In this document: piece after piece, positions 9,356 through 18,455 of the stretch
Numbering within the stretch: position 1 is the first letter of the stretch
How the letters are laid out: each line of letters starts with the position of its first letter
Source: G963664835 sp963664835
GTDB lineage: Bacteria > Chloroflexota > UBA6077 > FW602-bin22 > JBCLEL01
Length of the DNA stretch: 64,000 nt
Reading direction: 5' to 3'
Assembly (NCBI GenBank): GCA_963664835.2
Contig: CAXXUG010000019.1
Coordinates: 1-64,000, forward strand
Made by a program: the position numbers and the translations under genes
The notes under the pieces: generated by a model
Told to the model about the DNA's origin: nothing
Database searches by the model: none
What the model saw: only the letters and a program-made list of their open reading frames with translations

Positions 9356-9913
9356 CTAGCCGCCGGCCAAGTGGAGTTGCTCTAGCTCGAGGAGCACTGC
9401 CTTCACCCAGCTGCCGCCGGCGTATCCGCCCAAGGCGCCATTGCTTCTTATCACTCGGTGACAAGGGATCATGATCGCGATTGGATTTGCGGCAACTGCG
9501 CTTCCGACGGCGCGGGCCGCGCGAGAGTTACCGATGGCGCAGGCGACCGACTGATAGGTCGCAGTTTGACCGGCTGGGATGGTCATCAGTTGCCGCCATA
9601 CCGCCAACTGAAAGGCGGTGCCCTCTAATGCGAGCGGGAGATCGAATGTCAGCCGGCGTCCGTCCGCGTATTCGTTCAACTGCTCCTCAATGCGCCGCAG
9701 GAGGACCAGGTTCGATTCTTCGAGATGATGGTCGGGTTCGCGTCCGACGGACTCGATAACCGCATACGCAGACTCGGTAGGAGGATTCAACCGAACCAGT
9801 TGGCCTCGACGGACCAAGACGCCGTGCCAACCGAGAGAGGTTGCGAGGACCGCGAACTGAATCCCGTTCGCGCTCCAAGCTTTTCGTGGCTCCCATGCGA
9901 ACGAGAGATTCAT
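9356..9913 (-). CDS. ogt: Methylated-DNA--protein-cysteine methyltransferase
   Basis: This suicide enzyme removes O6-alkyl groups from guanine by transferring them to its own Cys. The active site IPCHRVI is present, with upstream FQLAVWRQLMTIPAGQTATY (winged-helix DNA-binding region) and RAVGSAVAANP. The chosen ATG at 9913 overlaps the secA TGA (TGATG), giving 185 residues. A start 24 nt upstream, inside secA, is possible but less likely. Translational coupling to secA is implied by the overlap, an unusual partner. Confidence 0.93.
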   Translation of the reverse strand: MNLSFAWEPRKAWSANGIQFAVLATSLGWHGVLVRRGQLVRLNPPTESAYAVIESVGREPDHHLEESNLVLLRRIEEQLNEYADGRRLTFDLPLALEGTAFQLAVWRQLMTIPAGQTATYQSVACAIGNSRAARAVGSAVAANPIAIMIPCHRVIRSNGALGGYAGGSWVKAVLLELEQLHLAGG

Positions 9914-12630
9914 CACCGCTGAACGCGCCCGTGGCATCGCTTGTACTTCTTTCCACTGCCGCAGGGGCAGGGCTGATTGCGGCCAATCTTCTTGCCTAGA
10001 GTCGACCTGGCGCCCCCGTTTTCGGAGGCGTTTGTGGACAGGCGGCGGTTTCGTCGGGGTGCTGGCGCTGGCTGTAGGGCAACGTGGAAAATGGCGTGGA
10101 CTACCTCTTGGCGTATGCCAGCCAATAGCCCCTGGAACATTTTGAAGGCTTCGGACTTGTACTCGACCAACGGGTCTCGCTGGCCGTAGGCGCGGAGACC
10201 TATGCCCTGGCGCAGCTCGTCAATTGCTGTCAGGTGTCCCACCCAGTTACGGTCGATGACATTGAGAAGAACTAACTTCTCTGCCTGACGCATCATGTCG
10301 GCGCCTAGCTCGACCTCACGCGTTTCATAGGCCCAATTTGCGATCGATTTGAGATATTCGTTCAACTCGTCTCGGCTCAGGGGAGCCAGCGAATCTGGGG
10401 AGAATTCTGGCGGCGTGGGCATGAGCGCCGTTATCGAGTTGGCCAGTGTCTCCAGGTCCCAGTCTGCGGTGTCATTACCGACCGTGTGCATCGTGACCAA
10501 CTCGTCGACTACCTCGTCGGCCATCTTCAATATGATGCTTCGAAGGTCTTCGTCCGAGAGTACTTTGTGTCTCTCCGAGTAGATGATCGCCCGTTGCTTG
10601 TTGACGACGTCGTCGTACTCGACAACGTGTTTCCGTAGGTCGAAGTTGTGGCCTTCCACCCTGGTCTGTGCATTTTCGATCGCCTTGGTGACCAGGTCGT
10701 GCTCGATCGGTACGTTTTCCTGCATTCCGAACCGGCTCATCAGGTCGGCGATATTGTTGCCCCCGAATCGGCGCATGAGCTCATCTTGCAATGAGAGGTA
10801 GAATCTCGAGGAGCCAGGGTCCCCCTGCCGGCCGGCGCGCCCGCGCAACTGATTGTCTATCCGACGAGCTTCATGACGCTCTGTACCGATGATATGGAGA
10901 CCGCCGCGGTCGCGTACCTCTTGGCCGTCGCGCTCGCAGTCTTTGCGGGCGGCCTTCAGAGCATCCGCAATTTGGCCCTCGGTAGCCTGCTCACGGCTCA
11001 AGCCGGCGCCGCGAAGGTACTCATCGATCAGACCCTCAGGGCTGCCTCCCAGCAGTATGTCGACGCCGCGCCCGGCCATATTGGTCGCTATTGTGACGGC
11101 GCCAGGCCGGCCGGCCTGGGCGACTATCTGGGCTTCCTGTTCATGGTATTTTGCGTTTAGGACCTGATGTGGAACCTTCTGTTTCTTGAGCAGGCCGCTC
11201 AGATGCTCGGATTTCTCTATTGAAGTAGTACCGACAAGTACAGGAGTCTGTTGCTCATTTAGCTGGATGATCTCTTCGACCGCGGCCTTGTACTTGGCAT
11301 CTTCACTCTTATAAACCTGGTCGGGGGAGTCTTCCCGCACCATCGGTTGGTGGGTGGGCACAGAAACGACTTCGAGGTTGTAGATCCGGGCAAACTCCTC
11401 CTTCTCGGTGGTCGCCGTGCCAGTCATACCGGCCAGCTTTTCGTACATCCTGAAGTAGTTCTGGAAGGTGATGGTGGCCATGGTCTGGCTTTCACGCTGG
11501 ATTCTGACCCGCTCTTTGGCTTCTATCGCCTGATGCAGTCCATCCGAGTAGCGTCTGCCTATCATCAAGCGACCGGTGAACTCGTCTACTATCACGATTT
11601 CGGCCCCTGGATGATGCTGGCCTCCGCCGAGCACCTCGCCATCCAAGTAAAGAACGTAGTCATCGTCACGCTCGAAGACGAACTGCGCTTTAAGAGCCTG
11701 CTCCAGGTAATGAGTCAATTCGAAGTTGTCGGGGGCGTACAGGTTGGTGAGTCCCAGCGCCGATTCGACGGCCTCGATTCCCGGCTCGGTTAGCGATACG
11801 GTCCGAGACTTCTCGTCGATTGTGAAGTGCTGTTCCGGCCTTAGTCGGCGGACGAGGCGAGCGAATAGTTGATACTGGTCGGTGGCCCGCTCCGCCTGAC
11901 CCGAGATAATCAGTGGCGTGCGCGCCTCATCGATCAGGATGTTATCTACCTCGTCAACGATTGCGAAGTGGCGCATCCGTTGAACGCGCTGGGAGAGATC
12001 GACCACCATGTTGTCTCGCAGGTAGTCGAAGCCGAATTCATTGTTGGTGCCGTAAGTGATGTCGGCATCGTATGCTTCCTTGCGGCTAGCCTGCCTGAGG
12101 AACTGGAGGCTAATCGACTCACCGGGATGGTCCGGATCGTATATGTATCCAGACTCGTGTTGGATTACGCCGACAGAGAGGCCAAGGGCGTCAAATATGG
12201 GCCCCATCCAAACCGCGTCACGTTTCGCAAGATAGTCGTTGACAGTTACGAGGTGACAGCCTTCGCCGGTGAGTGCGTTCAGGTAGATTGGCAAGGTCGC
12301 GACTAGAGTTTTTCCTTCACCGGTCCGCATCTCTGCGATTTTTCCCTGGTGAAGCGCGATGCCGCCCATCAGTTGGACGTCGAAATGGCGCATTCCAAGC
12401 TGCCGCCAGGCGGACTCTCGCACTACGGCGAACGTCTCTGGCAACAAATCGTCGAGGGTTTCGCCCTCGGTCAGCCGTTGGCGGAACTCATCGGTCTTGT
12501 CGCGAAGCTCACCATCGGTAAGGGACGTTACTGACGGTTCGAGGTCGTTTATGTCGGCAACAACTGGTGACAGGCGCTCGATTTCGCGTTCGTTGCTGTC
12601 GCCAACGATCTTCGTTAGCCACCCAAGCAT
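9913..12630 (-). CDS. secA: Protein translocase ATPase SecA
   Basis: This is the 905-residue motor that drives preproteins through SecYEG. Features in order are Walker A MRTGEGKT (101-108), the TVNDYLAKRD motif, IVDEVDNILIDEARTP (DEAD-like box), the preprotein cross-linking domain, GRGVDILLGGSPEG, RGRAGRQGDPGSSRF (motif VI) and a C-terminal SEC-C zinc motif, QPCPCGSGKKYKRCHG. The ribosome binding site is weak (AGGA about 15 nt before the ATG). SecG is encoded separately at 40 kb. Confidence 0.98.
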   Translation of the reverse strand: MLGWLTKIVGDSNEREIERLSPVVADINDLEPSVTSLTDGELRDKTDEFRQRLTEGETLDDLLPETFAVVRESAWRQLGMRHFDVQLMGGIALHQGKIAEMRTGEGKTLVATLPIYLNALTGEGCHLVTVNDYLAKRDAVWMGPIFDALGLSVGVIQHESGYIYDPDHPGESISLQFLRQASRKEAYDADITYGTNNEFGFDYLRDNMVVDLSQRVQRMRHFAIVDEVDNILIDEARTPLIISGQAERATDQYQLFARLVRRLRPEQHFTIDEKSRTVSLTEPGIEAVESALGLTNLYAPDNFELTHYLEQALKAQFVFERDDDYVLYLDGEVLGGGQHHPGAEIVIVDEFTGRLMIGRRYSDGLHQAIEAKERVRIQRESQTMATITFQNYFRMYEKLAGMTGTATTEKEEFARIYNLEVVSVPTHQPMVREDSPDQVYKSEDAKYKAAVEEIIQLNEQQTPVLVGTTSIEKSEHLSGLLKKQKVPHQVLNAKYHEQEAQIVAQAGRPGAVTIATNMAGRGVDILLGGSPEGLIDEYLRGAGLSREQATEGQIADALKAARKDCERDGQEVRDRGGLHIIGTERHEARRIDNQLRGRAGRQGDPGSSRFYLSLQDELMRRFGGNNIADLMSRFGMQENVPIEHDLVTKAIENAQTRVEGHNFDLRKHVVEYDDVVNKQRAIIYSERHKVLSDEDLRSIILKMADEVVDELVTMHTVGNDTADWDLETLANSITALMPTPPEFSPDSLAPLSRDELNEYLKSIANWAYETREVELGADMMRQAEKLVLLNVIDRNWVGHLTAIDELRQGIGLRAYGQRDPLVEYKSEAFKMFQGLLAGIRQEVVHAIFHVALQPAPAPRRNRRLSTNASENGGARSTLGKKIGRNQPCPCGSGKKYKRCHGRVQR

Positions 12631-13070
12631 TTATCGATCGATCAGTCCTACGCCGAGAAGTTGAGGTCAGGCTCGACTGGCGACCGCGATTAACAGCAGC
12701 CGCTTCAGTATTAGAGTTTAACACGGGTAACGAGGCTGAGGGCCGGCGAGCGTTACCGGTGTATCGTCACGAAGTCCGGTCAGGAATCGTAAGAAGGGGC
12801 CAGCCACCCGGGCGCCAGTGCGATAATCGGATGGGTGAGCCCGGACGCGAACGATGCTTGCCCAGCGTGGGACAGGTGGAGTTTCGGGCTATGTCCTGAT
12901 TCTTCGGGACCCAGCTGAGTCTAACGTCGCCTCTCCGCTCTGGGGAGTCGACAAGTCGCGTCGGAGCGAAATCCGTAGGGCAGAGCGTATGGAGACCTGC
13001 AACGCTTCCAACAGTTTTGCCGGACACTCAAATATAATGTGGTCGAATTAGGCGCAGGACTGAGGCATTA
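12631..13070. other. Divergent promoter region of secA and the phoB-like gene
   Basis: This 440-bp gap has no convincing gene. A good -10 hexamer, TATAAT, lies at 13033-13038, about 33 bp before the response-regulator start, but no matching -35 is visible at normal spacing, so its promoter may need an activator. No 11-bp-phased Pho array like those at pstS was found here. Confidence 0.45.
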
Positions 13071-13769
13071 ATGGCAAAGATACTAGTAGTGGACGACGAG
13101 CCGACTCTCCGGAATGTTTTGCATTACAACCTTACAAAAGAGGCCCATCAGGTCAGGACGGCCGGAGATGGCGAGGAAGCGATCGATCAGGCCCGCGAAT
13201 ATGAGCCGGACCTGATTTTGCTCGATGTCATGCTCCCGAAGCTCGACGGGTTCGAGGTGTGCAAGGCACTCCGTCGCGAAAGCAACGTACCAATTCTAAT
13301 GTTGACAGCCAAGGACAGTGAGATCGATAAGGTAGTTGGACTGGAGATAGGTGCCGACGACTACATAACAAAGCCGTTCAGCATGCGTGAGTTGGTGGCG
13401 AGGGTGAAGGCGATGATCCGAAGGTCGGAGATGTTGAAGGGCGAGATGAACGCCGGGCAAGCGGCAAAGACTAGATTGGCAGTAGGCGGGATTGCGATGG
13501 ACCTTCTCCAACATCGAGTGATGCTGAATGGCAGCCCGATCAACATGAAACCGAAAGAGTTTGAACTTCTGGCTTTTCTTCTGCGCCATCCAGGTCAGGT
13601 ATTCTCCCGCGATCAGTTGCTTGACCAGGTATGGGGTTACGAATTCGGCGGCGACACTCGCACCGTCGATGTGCACATACGTTGGCTGCGGGAGAAAATC
13701 GAGGAAAAGCCCTCGAAGCCAACCTACTTGGAGACCGTTCGCGGGGTCGGCTACCGGCTGGTTGGCTAG
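13071..13769 (+). CDS. phoB: PhoB/OmpR-family response regulator
   Basis: This 232-residue transcription factor has a CheY-like receiver (VVDDE at 7-10, phospho-acceptor D52 in LILLDVML, conserved K101 in TKPFS) and a C-terminal winged helix ending DQVWGYEFGGDTRTVDVHIRWLREKIE...TVRGVGYRLVG. It is paired with a PhoR-like kinase 5 bp downstream and lies 2.4 kb before pstS. This supports a phosphate-starvation role, and the 11-bp-phased half-sites upstream of the pst genes would be its expected targets. The symbol is by context. Confidence 0.85.
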   Translation: MAKILVVDDEPTLRNVLHYNLTKEAHQVRTAGDGEEAIDQAREYEPDLILLDVMLPKLDGFEVCKALRRESNVPILMLTAKDSEIDKVVGLEIGADDYITKPFSMRELVARVKAMIRRSEMLKGEMNAGQAAKTRLAVGGIAMDLLQHRVMLNGSPINMKPKEFELLAFLLRHPGQVFSRDQLLDQVWGYEFGGDTRTVDVHIRWLREKIEEKPSKPTYLETVRGVGYRLVG

Positions 13770-13774
13770 CAATA

Positions 13775-15151
13775 ATGCTCTCCAGGTTGCAGTGGCGGGT
13801 ATCGGTTCTATTTGGCAGCATCCTCCTGGTTTGCCTCTTGGCGACGGGCATCGTCGCGCAAAATCCTCCCTTAGACTCAGGCTCCATTGGGATTGTCGTC
13901 ATCGTTCTGGTGATCGCGGCGGCCGGCGGGATATCGGTCGGTGTAGTCGCACGTAGGTTAATCAGTGTGCCGCTCATCAGGATGACCGAAAGGGCGCGCA
14001 ATCTCTCTGAGGGTCAGATCGGCGAATGGTCTAAGCACAGCAACCTAGATATAGATGAGCTGGCCGACCTGGCATCCGCCTTGAGGCACACAAGTGAACG
14101 AATCGACGAACAGATGGCGAGATTGGCCGAGGACCACGATCTGATGGCAGCGGTGCTGACAAGCATGACCGATGGTGTCATCGTAGCCGATGAGCGAAAG
14201 ATGGTTCGATTGGTCAACGGGGCCGGGCGCGGGTTGATTGGGCACACACCCGAGCAACTGGTTGGACGCCCGTTGGTCGAGGTGGTGCGCGATCACGAGT
14301 TGGCACAGCTCTATGACAAGGCGATCGGGCAAGGTTCGCCGGAGTCGTCGTTGGTTCGCTTTGGCGAGCGACGGCGTCAGATCCAAGCGGTGGCGGTGCC
14401 GGTCGGGGCCGAAACTTCGACGGGACACGGTTTCCTGATCTTGCGCGATATTACCGAGCAGCGCCAGGCCGAAACGATCAGGCAAGAGTTCGTTGCCAAC
14501 GTCTCGCACGAGTTGCGCACGCCGATTACGACGCTGAATGCCCTGGTCGAGACGCTCGAAGGAGGTGCACTGGAGGATCGTGAGGTTGCCCGCGAGTTCT
14601 TGGACAAGATGCAGGTCGAGGTGGATAACCTGACACGATTGGTCGAGGAGCTGTTCGAGCTGTCTCGAATCGAATCGAACCAGGAAACGATGCGATTCGA
14701 GCCGCATGACCCGCGTGAACTGCTAGTCGCGGCGGCTAGCCGGCTTCAAGCCCAGGCCGAGCGGGCCGGGCTGGGAATCCAGGTGCTCGCAGTGGGAGAG
14801 GTCGCGCCGGCCTTGGTGGCACAGGAGAAAATCGAACAGGTATTGATCAATTTGATTCATAACTCGATAAAGTTCACCGATCCAGGCGGGAAAATTACGC
14901 TGGATGCGCGAGAGTCAGGGTCGATGATCGTGTTCAGCGTGGCCGACGACGGCGTCGGGATTCCCCTGGAAACGATCGATCGTATCTTCGAACGATTCTA
15001 CAAGGCGGACAGGTCGCGTTCGTCCGGTGGCGCCGGATTGGGATTGGCGATCACCAAACACGTGGTCCTGGCCCACGGTGGGAGCGTATGGGCGGATAGC
15101 CAGGTAGGCAAGGGCTCCACCTTCTTCTTCAGCGTACCGATAGCCGGCTAG
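13775..15151 (+). CDS. phoR: PhoR-like sensor histidine kinase
   Basis: This 458-residue membrane kinase starts at ATG 13775, 5 bp after the regulator stop; an earlier start would lie inside the regulator gene. It has two N-terminal helices (about 8-29 and 37-60), a HAMP-like segment, a PAS-like domain (roughly 125-235), the HisKA motif NVSHELRTP with H245, then an ATPase domain with N-box NLIHNSIKF, DDGVGIP, and GGAGLGLAI. The lack of a large periplasmic sensor domain fits PhoR, which senses through Pst and PhoU. The phoU gene is in the same cluster. Confidence 0.87.
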   Translation: MLSRLQWRVSVLFGSILLVCLLATGIVAQNPPLDSGSIGIVVIVLVIAAAGGISVGVVARRLISVPLIRMTERARNLSEGQIGEWSKHSNLDIDELADLASALRHTSERIDEQMARLAEDHDLMAAVLTSMTDGVIVADERKMVRLVNGAGRGLIGHTPEQLVGRPLVEVVRDHELAQLYDKAIGQGSPESSLVRFGERRRQIQAVAVPVGAETSTGHGFLILRDITEQRQAETIRQEFVANVSHELRTPITTLNALVETLEGGALEDREVAREFLDKMQVEVDNLTRLVEELFELSRIESNQETMRFEPHDPRELLVAAASRLQAQAERAGLGIQVLAVGEVAPALVAQEKIEQVLINLIHNSIKFTDPGGKITLDARESGSMIVFSVADDGVGIPLETIDRIFERFYKADRSRSSGGAGLGLAITKHVVLAHGGSVWADSQVGKGSTFFFSVPIAG

Positions 15152-15197
15152 CCAGGGTGGCCGGCCGGACGACCACAGGGTCCTAGCAATGTTTTTT
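15147..15197 (+). terminator. Possible terminator after the phoR-like gene
   Basis: An imperfect hairpin (outer GCTAG/CTAGC, inner GTGG/CCAC) is followed by a run of six T residues at 15192-15197. The stem overlaps the stop codon of the kinase and has large internal bulges, so support is modest. Confidence 0.35.
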
Positions 15198-15204
15198 GCG
15201 AGAC

Positions 15205-15672
15205 CTACTCCTCGGAAATGTCTGCCCACGTGCGGCGTTTGATCCGACCCGGGTCATCGCGACCGCGCCCCATTACCTCGTTGAGAAACGTCCCGCTCTG
15301 GAGGACGGATAACCGTCGATGGATGGGTTGATCAGGATCCGTGAAGTCCTTATCGTCGCTGACGAAGTAGTCGACCTTGGCATTGATTGCGGCAAGGGCA
15401 ATCGGAATGTCAGTGATATCGCGCATAAGCTGTTGGTTCGCCAAAACGCTAGAGGACACGGGATCGGAAACCGTTTCGTATGGGACATCGACAAGAAACT
15501 CAGTAAACTCTTCGGTGAAGGCCGGGAAAACCTCCCGAAACTTGCGATGTGCCTCGGTAAGAACGAAGGGACAAAGAACCAGTTGGAAATCGCCGCGTAG
15601 GGCGTGCTGCAGCACTTCATGAGGAAAGCGTGGCCAGACGATACCGGCCAAAAGGACGTTGGTATCGACCAT
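15205..15672 (-). CDS. PIN-domain toxin (VapC-like ribonuclease)
   Basis: This 155-residue protein from ATG 15672 starts MVDTNVLLAGIVWPR, the classic first acidic motif of PIN ribonucleases. Further acidic positions follow (VLTEAHRKF, DIPIALAAINAKVDYFVSDDKDF). It lies 16 bp downstream of a Phd/YefM-type antitoxin gene on the same strand, making a toxin-antitoxin pair. The expected activity is Mg-dependent RNA cleavage restrained by the antitoxin. The pair is inserted between phoR and pstS, in the opposite orientation to both. Confidence 0.85.
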   Translation of the reverse strand: MVDTNVLLAGIVWPRFPHEVLQHALRGDFQLVLCPFVLTEAHRKFREVFPAFTEEFTEFLVDVPYETVSDPVSSSVLANQQLMRDITDIPIALAAINAKVDYFVSDDKDFTDPDQPIHRRLSVLQSGTFLNEVMGRGRDDPGRIKRRTWADISEE

Positions 15673-15688
15673 CACACGCAGTTTAGTC

Positions 15689-16009
15689 TTACTGAGCAAG
15701 GTCGGGGTAGACGTCGCGGAATACTGCCTTCCGAGTCCCCTCAAGCTCCTCGCGTAGTTGCTCTTCTGTGAGGCCCTTGCGATCTGCCTCCGCGCCTGCC
15801 CTTCGACCAAATGCATTCAGCTGGTGTGCCGCGAACATGCGACGATACTGCTCGTAGTCTTTCATGCTTATGATCGCAGCCACTGGAATGCCGAGCTTCT
15901 CCACAACTAAGTGCTGGTCGTTAAGATGCACTTGGTTGAGGAGTTTTCCCAGATTGTTTCTCATTTCGGTCGACGGGATAACTTTTTGCACGGGCAAGCG
16001 CTCTACCAA
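15689..16009 (-). CDS. Phd/YefM-family antitoxin
   Basis: This 106-residue antitoxin has the N-terminal dimerisation/DNA-binding fold of the family (VIPSTEMRNNLGKLLNQV, then LVVEKLGIPVAAIISMKDYEQYRRM) and a charged C-terminal tail that would neutralise the PIN toxin. It is first in the two-gene unit and probably autoregulates it. The tail is long for the family. Confidence 0.85.
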   Translation of the reverse strand: MVERLPVQKVIPSTEMRNNLGKLLNQVHLNDQHLVVEKLGIPVAAIISMKDYEQYRRMFAAHQLNAFGRRAGAEADRKGLTEEQLREELEGTRKAVFRDVYPDLAQ

Positions 16010-16160
16010 TTTCCGCCTCCTTACCCAATATGGTCGGACAGTGTACGTAATTGTACATTACACAACAATAATGACTGGCAAGATCTTCAATTGATGCTGC
16101 GATTTCGGTTCGGGCAGCTTACAAGGTTCCTCCGCGGCCAGCCGGCCAACACTCCCAGCC

Positions 16161-16211
16161 GTTTACCTAACGTTAACAGTCCATTTACTGACCGCTGAGT
16201 TTTTGTTTACA
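16161..16211 (+). promoter_or_regulatory. Pho box array upstream of pstS
   Basis: Half-sites GTTTACC (16161), GTTAACA (16172), ATTTACT (16183) and, after one skipped repeat, GTTTACA (16205) lie exactly 11 or 22 bp apart. Direct repeats at 11-bp pitch are how PhoB/PhoP-type regulators bind, one helical turn per monomer pair. The last half-site ends 56 bp before the pstS start. The same four-site layout recurs at 19046-19096. Confidence 0.8.
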
Positions 16212-16267
16212 TCGGTCGCCCATACTCCAGAACCATAACGAGTACAAATACTACTGGTGGAGGAACA

Positions 16268-17254
16268 TTGAGTCAGTTCAAGCTAAATCGGCGTAGATTC
16301 TTGGTTGGAGCATTTGCGGCGTTGGGTGCGTCAGCAGCGATGCCTTTGCTTGCGGCATGCCAACCGCAGGCGGTAGAGAATGCAGTCGAGGCCGAAAAAT
16401 CTATGGATTTCAAGGGAGACGTCAAGATTGACGGGTCCAGCACTGTATTCCCAATTTCCGAGGCGGTCGCGGAAGAGTTCATGAAGGTACATAGGAACGT
16501 GCGCGTTACCGTCGGAGTGTCCGGCACGGGCGGTGGCTTCAAGAAGTTCTGTCTGGGTGAGACCGACATTTCGGATGCCTCAAGGCGGGTAAAGGACAAC
16601 GAGCGCGACATCTGTACCGAAAACGACATAGAGTTCATAGAGTTGGCGGTCGCGTTCGACGGTCTTTCGGTAATGGTGAACCCGGACAATGACTTCGTCG
16701 ATCATCTTACAGTCGAGGAACTGAACAAGATTTGGGAGCCGGAGAGCGAGGTAAACAACTGGAAGGACGTGAGGCCCGGATTCCCCGATCTAGAGATAAA
16801 GCTATATGGGCCGGGCACCGACTCAGGCACTTTCGACTATTTCACTGATGAGATCAACGGTGAGGAAGGCGCGAGCCGCTCCGACTACACCGCCAGTGAG
16901 GACGACAACGTCCTGGTAAAGGGGATCGCCGGCGACAAGGGTTCGCTCGGCTACTTTGGTTACGCCTATTACATCGAGAACACCGACAAGCTGAAGGTGG
17001 TCCCAATCGACGGGGGCGACGGACCGGTACTTCCGACACCTGAGACGATCAACACCGGCACCTATGCGCCGTTGTCCAGGCCGATATTCATCTATCCGTC
17101 CATCAACTCGCTGATCAACAAGCCCCAGGTCTTGGAGTTCGTCAAGTTCTACTTGATGGACGGACCCGCGCTGGTACCGCAGGTCGGCTACATCCAACTT
17201 CCTGACGCGGATTACGCCGAGAGCTGGGAGAAGGTCAAGGCGGCAGTAGAATAG
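16268..17254 (+). CDS. pstS: Phosphate ABC transporter substrate-binding lipoprotein PstS
   Basis: This 328-residue phosphate-binding protein has a twin-arginine-like N-terminus (NRRRFLVGAFAALGAS) with lipobox LLAAC at C31, so it is probably exported folded and lipid-anchored. Phosphate-binding signatures are DGSSTVFPISEAVAEEF, SGTGGGFKKFC and YGPGTDSGTFDYF. The start is TTG with GGAGG about 6 nt upstream. It is preceded by a Pho box array. It is separated from pstCAB by 2.5 kb carrying an aquaporin, an arsenate reductase and an unknown gene. Confidence 0.95.
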   Translation: MSQFKLNRRRFLVGAFAALGASAAMPLLAACQPQAVENAVEAEKSMDFKGDVKIDGSSTVFPISEAVAEEFMKVHRNVRVTVGVSGTGGGFKKFCLGETDISDASRRVKDNERDICTENDIEFIELAVAFDGLSVMVNPDNDFVDHLTVEELNKIWEPESEVNNWKDVRPGFPDLEIKLYGPGTDSGTFDYFTDEINGEEGASRSDYTASEDDNVLVKGIAGDKGSLGYFGYAYYIENTDKLKVVPIDGGDGPVLPTPETINTGTYAPLSRPIFIYPSINSLINKPQVLEFVKFYLMDGPALVPQVGYIQLPDADYAESWEKVKAAVE

Positions 17255-17517
17255 TCGAGCGGATCTTCCGATCGCCTGATAATCGCTAAGTAGTTCTGTA
17301 GTGAATCATTCAGGGGACCCTGGAGCGCCGGACTTGTCCGCGGCTCCGGTGTTGCCCTAGGAAGTGCGTCGGAGCCTGTTCGCTGAGGGTCGGTCCGATC
17401 ATTTCGCATTCTCGCCCAAACAGCTTGGCTAGGCACGTGAGACCGCATAGCGGTGACCTAATCCCTGAGAGTGACCGTTGACTAGACAGTTTCTCACCCA
17501 TCACCCCTCTCCTTCAT

Positions 17518-17552
17518 CCGCGGTGGTTGACAGCGCCGGTCGACCACCGCGG
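17518..17552 (+). promoter_or_regulatory. Long inverted repeat before the aquaglyceroporin gene
   Basis: A 14-bp stem (CCGCGGTGGTTGAC with GTCGACCACCGCGG, one T-G wobble) encloses the 7-nt loop AGCGCCG. It is followed by TTCTCTATTTGGG and sits 36 bp before the TTG start of the aquaporin. It may be the pstS terminator or attenuator, or an operator for an arsenic-responsive repressor. The rest of the 334-bp gap (17255-17588) has no gene. A weaker imperfect palindrome is centred near 17335. Confidence 0.55.
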
Positions 17553-17588
17553 TTCTCTATTTGGGTTTACGGAGGGTTGGCTTAGCAA

Positions 17589-18455
17589 TTGCGTCGGCAG
17601 TTTATCGCAGAGGTCATTGGCACATTTTTACTTGTGTTAATCGGCACCGGAGCGGTTGCGACCTCGACTCTCACGGACGCCCGGGCAGGACTGTTGCACG
17701 TCGCGGCGATCTGGGGACTGGGAATAGCCTTAGCGATCTATGTAACGGCCGCCATCTCCGGCGCCCATTTGAATCCAGCGGTCAGCCTGGCGTTCGCCCT
17801 GTTCCGCCGGGCGAAGTTCCCATTCACTCATATGCTGTTCTATTGGGCGGCGCAGTTGGTCGGAGCGGCGTTGGCCGGGCTGGCCATTCTCTGCGCCTTC
17901 GGTACGGTGATTGCGCGCTTCGAAGAAGAGCGGGAAATTGTTCGAGGGGAAGCCGGCAGCGAGCGTACGGCGATGGTCTTTGGCCAGTATTTCCCCAATC
18001 CGGATATGTTTCCGCCTCCCACTCACGGTGACCTGATTTCGCCGGCTGGAGCTGCTGTGATCGAGGGACTGGGCACCGCAATTCTGGTGCTGGTCATCTT
18101 CTCACTGGCCGATCAGAGGGTTGCCGGGTTGGCCCATAGGGGATTGGAGCCTCTATTGATAGGATTCACCGTCGCGGTACTTATCGGCGTCTTCGCGCCA
18201 CTTACCCAGGCCGGATGGAATCCGGCAAGGGATCTGGGCCCTCGGATGGTGGCGTATTTCGCCGGGTGGGGATCAATCGCGATCCCGGGTCCATCGTCCG
18301 GCTTCTGGATCTACGTAGTAGGGCCATTGGTCGGTGGGCCAGTGGGTGCGTTAGTTCATGATTTCACGCTGAGACCAAGACGCCACTTGGGGGAATCCGT
18401 TCAGGCGGAGGAAGCCGAGGGCGATGTGGCCGGCGCGCTGGAGAGTTCTGAATGA
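17589..18455 (+). CDS. Aquaglyceroporin (MIP family), arsenic-linked
   Basis: This 288-residue MIP channel has six hydrophobic helices and two NPA half-helices: residues 62-64 (SGAHLNPAVS) and 211-213 (GWNPARD). Asp after the second NPAR is typical of solute-passing aquaglyceroporins rather than strict water channels. The start is TTG with GGAGGG 12 nt upstream. The stop overlaps the start of an arsC-type gene, as in aqpS-arsC operons, where ArsC makes arsenite and the channel lets it leave the cell. Location inside the pst cluster fits arsenate entering as a phosphate mimic. Confidence 0.88.
   Translation: MRRQFIAEVIGTFLLVLIGTGAVATSTLTDARAGLLHVAAIWGLGIALAIYVTAAISGAHLNPAVSLAFALFRRAKFPFTHMLFYWAAQLVGAALAGLAILCAFGTVIARFEEEREIVRGEAGSERTAMVFGQYFPNPDMFPPPTHGDLISPAGAAVIEGLGTAILVLVIFSLADQRVAGLAHRGLEPLLIGFTVAVLIGVFAPLTQAGWNPARDLGPRMVAYFAGWGSIAIPGPSSGFWIYVVGPLVGGPVGALVHDFTLRPRRHLGESVQAEEAEGDVAGALESSE

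Noticed and set aside
12767..13027. Small minus-strand ORF between secA and phoB
   Set aside because: No ribosome binding site, no recognisable features, and it would occupy the whole divergent promoter region.
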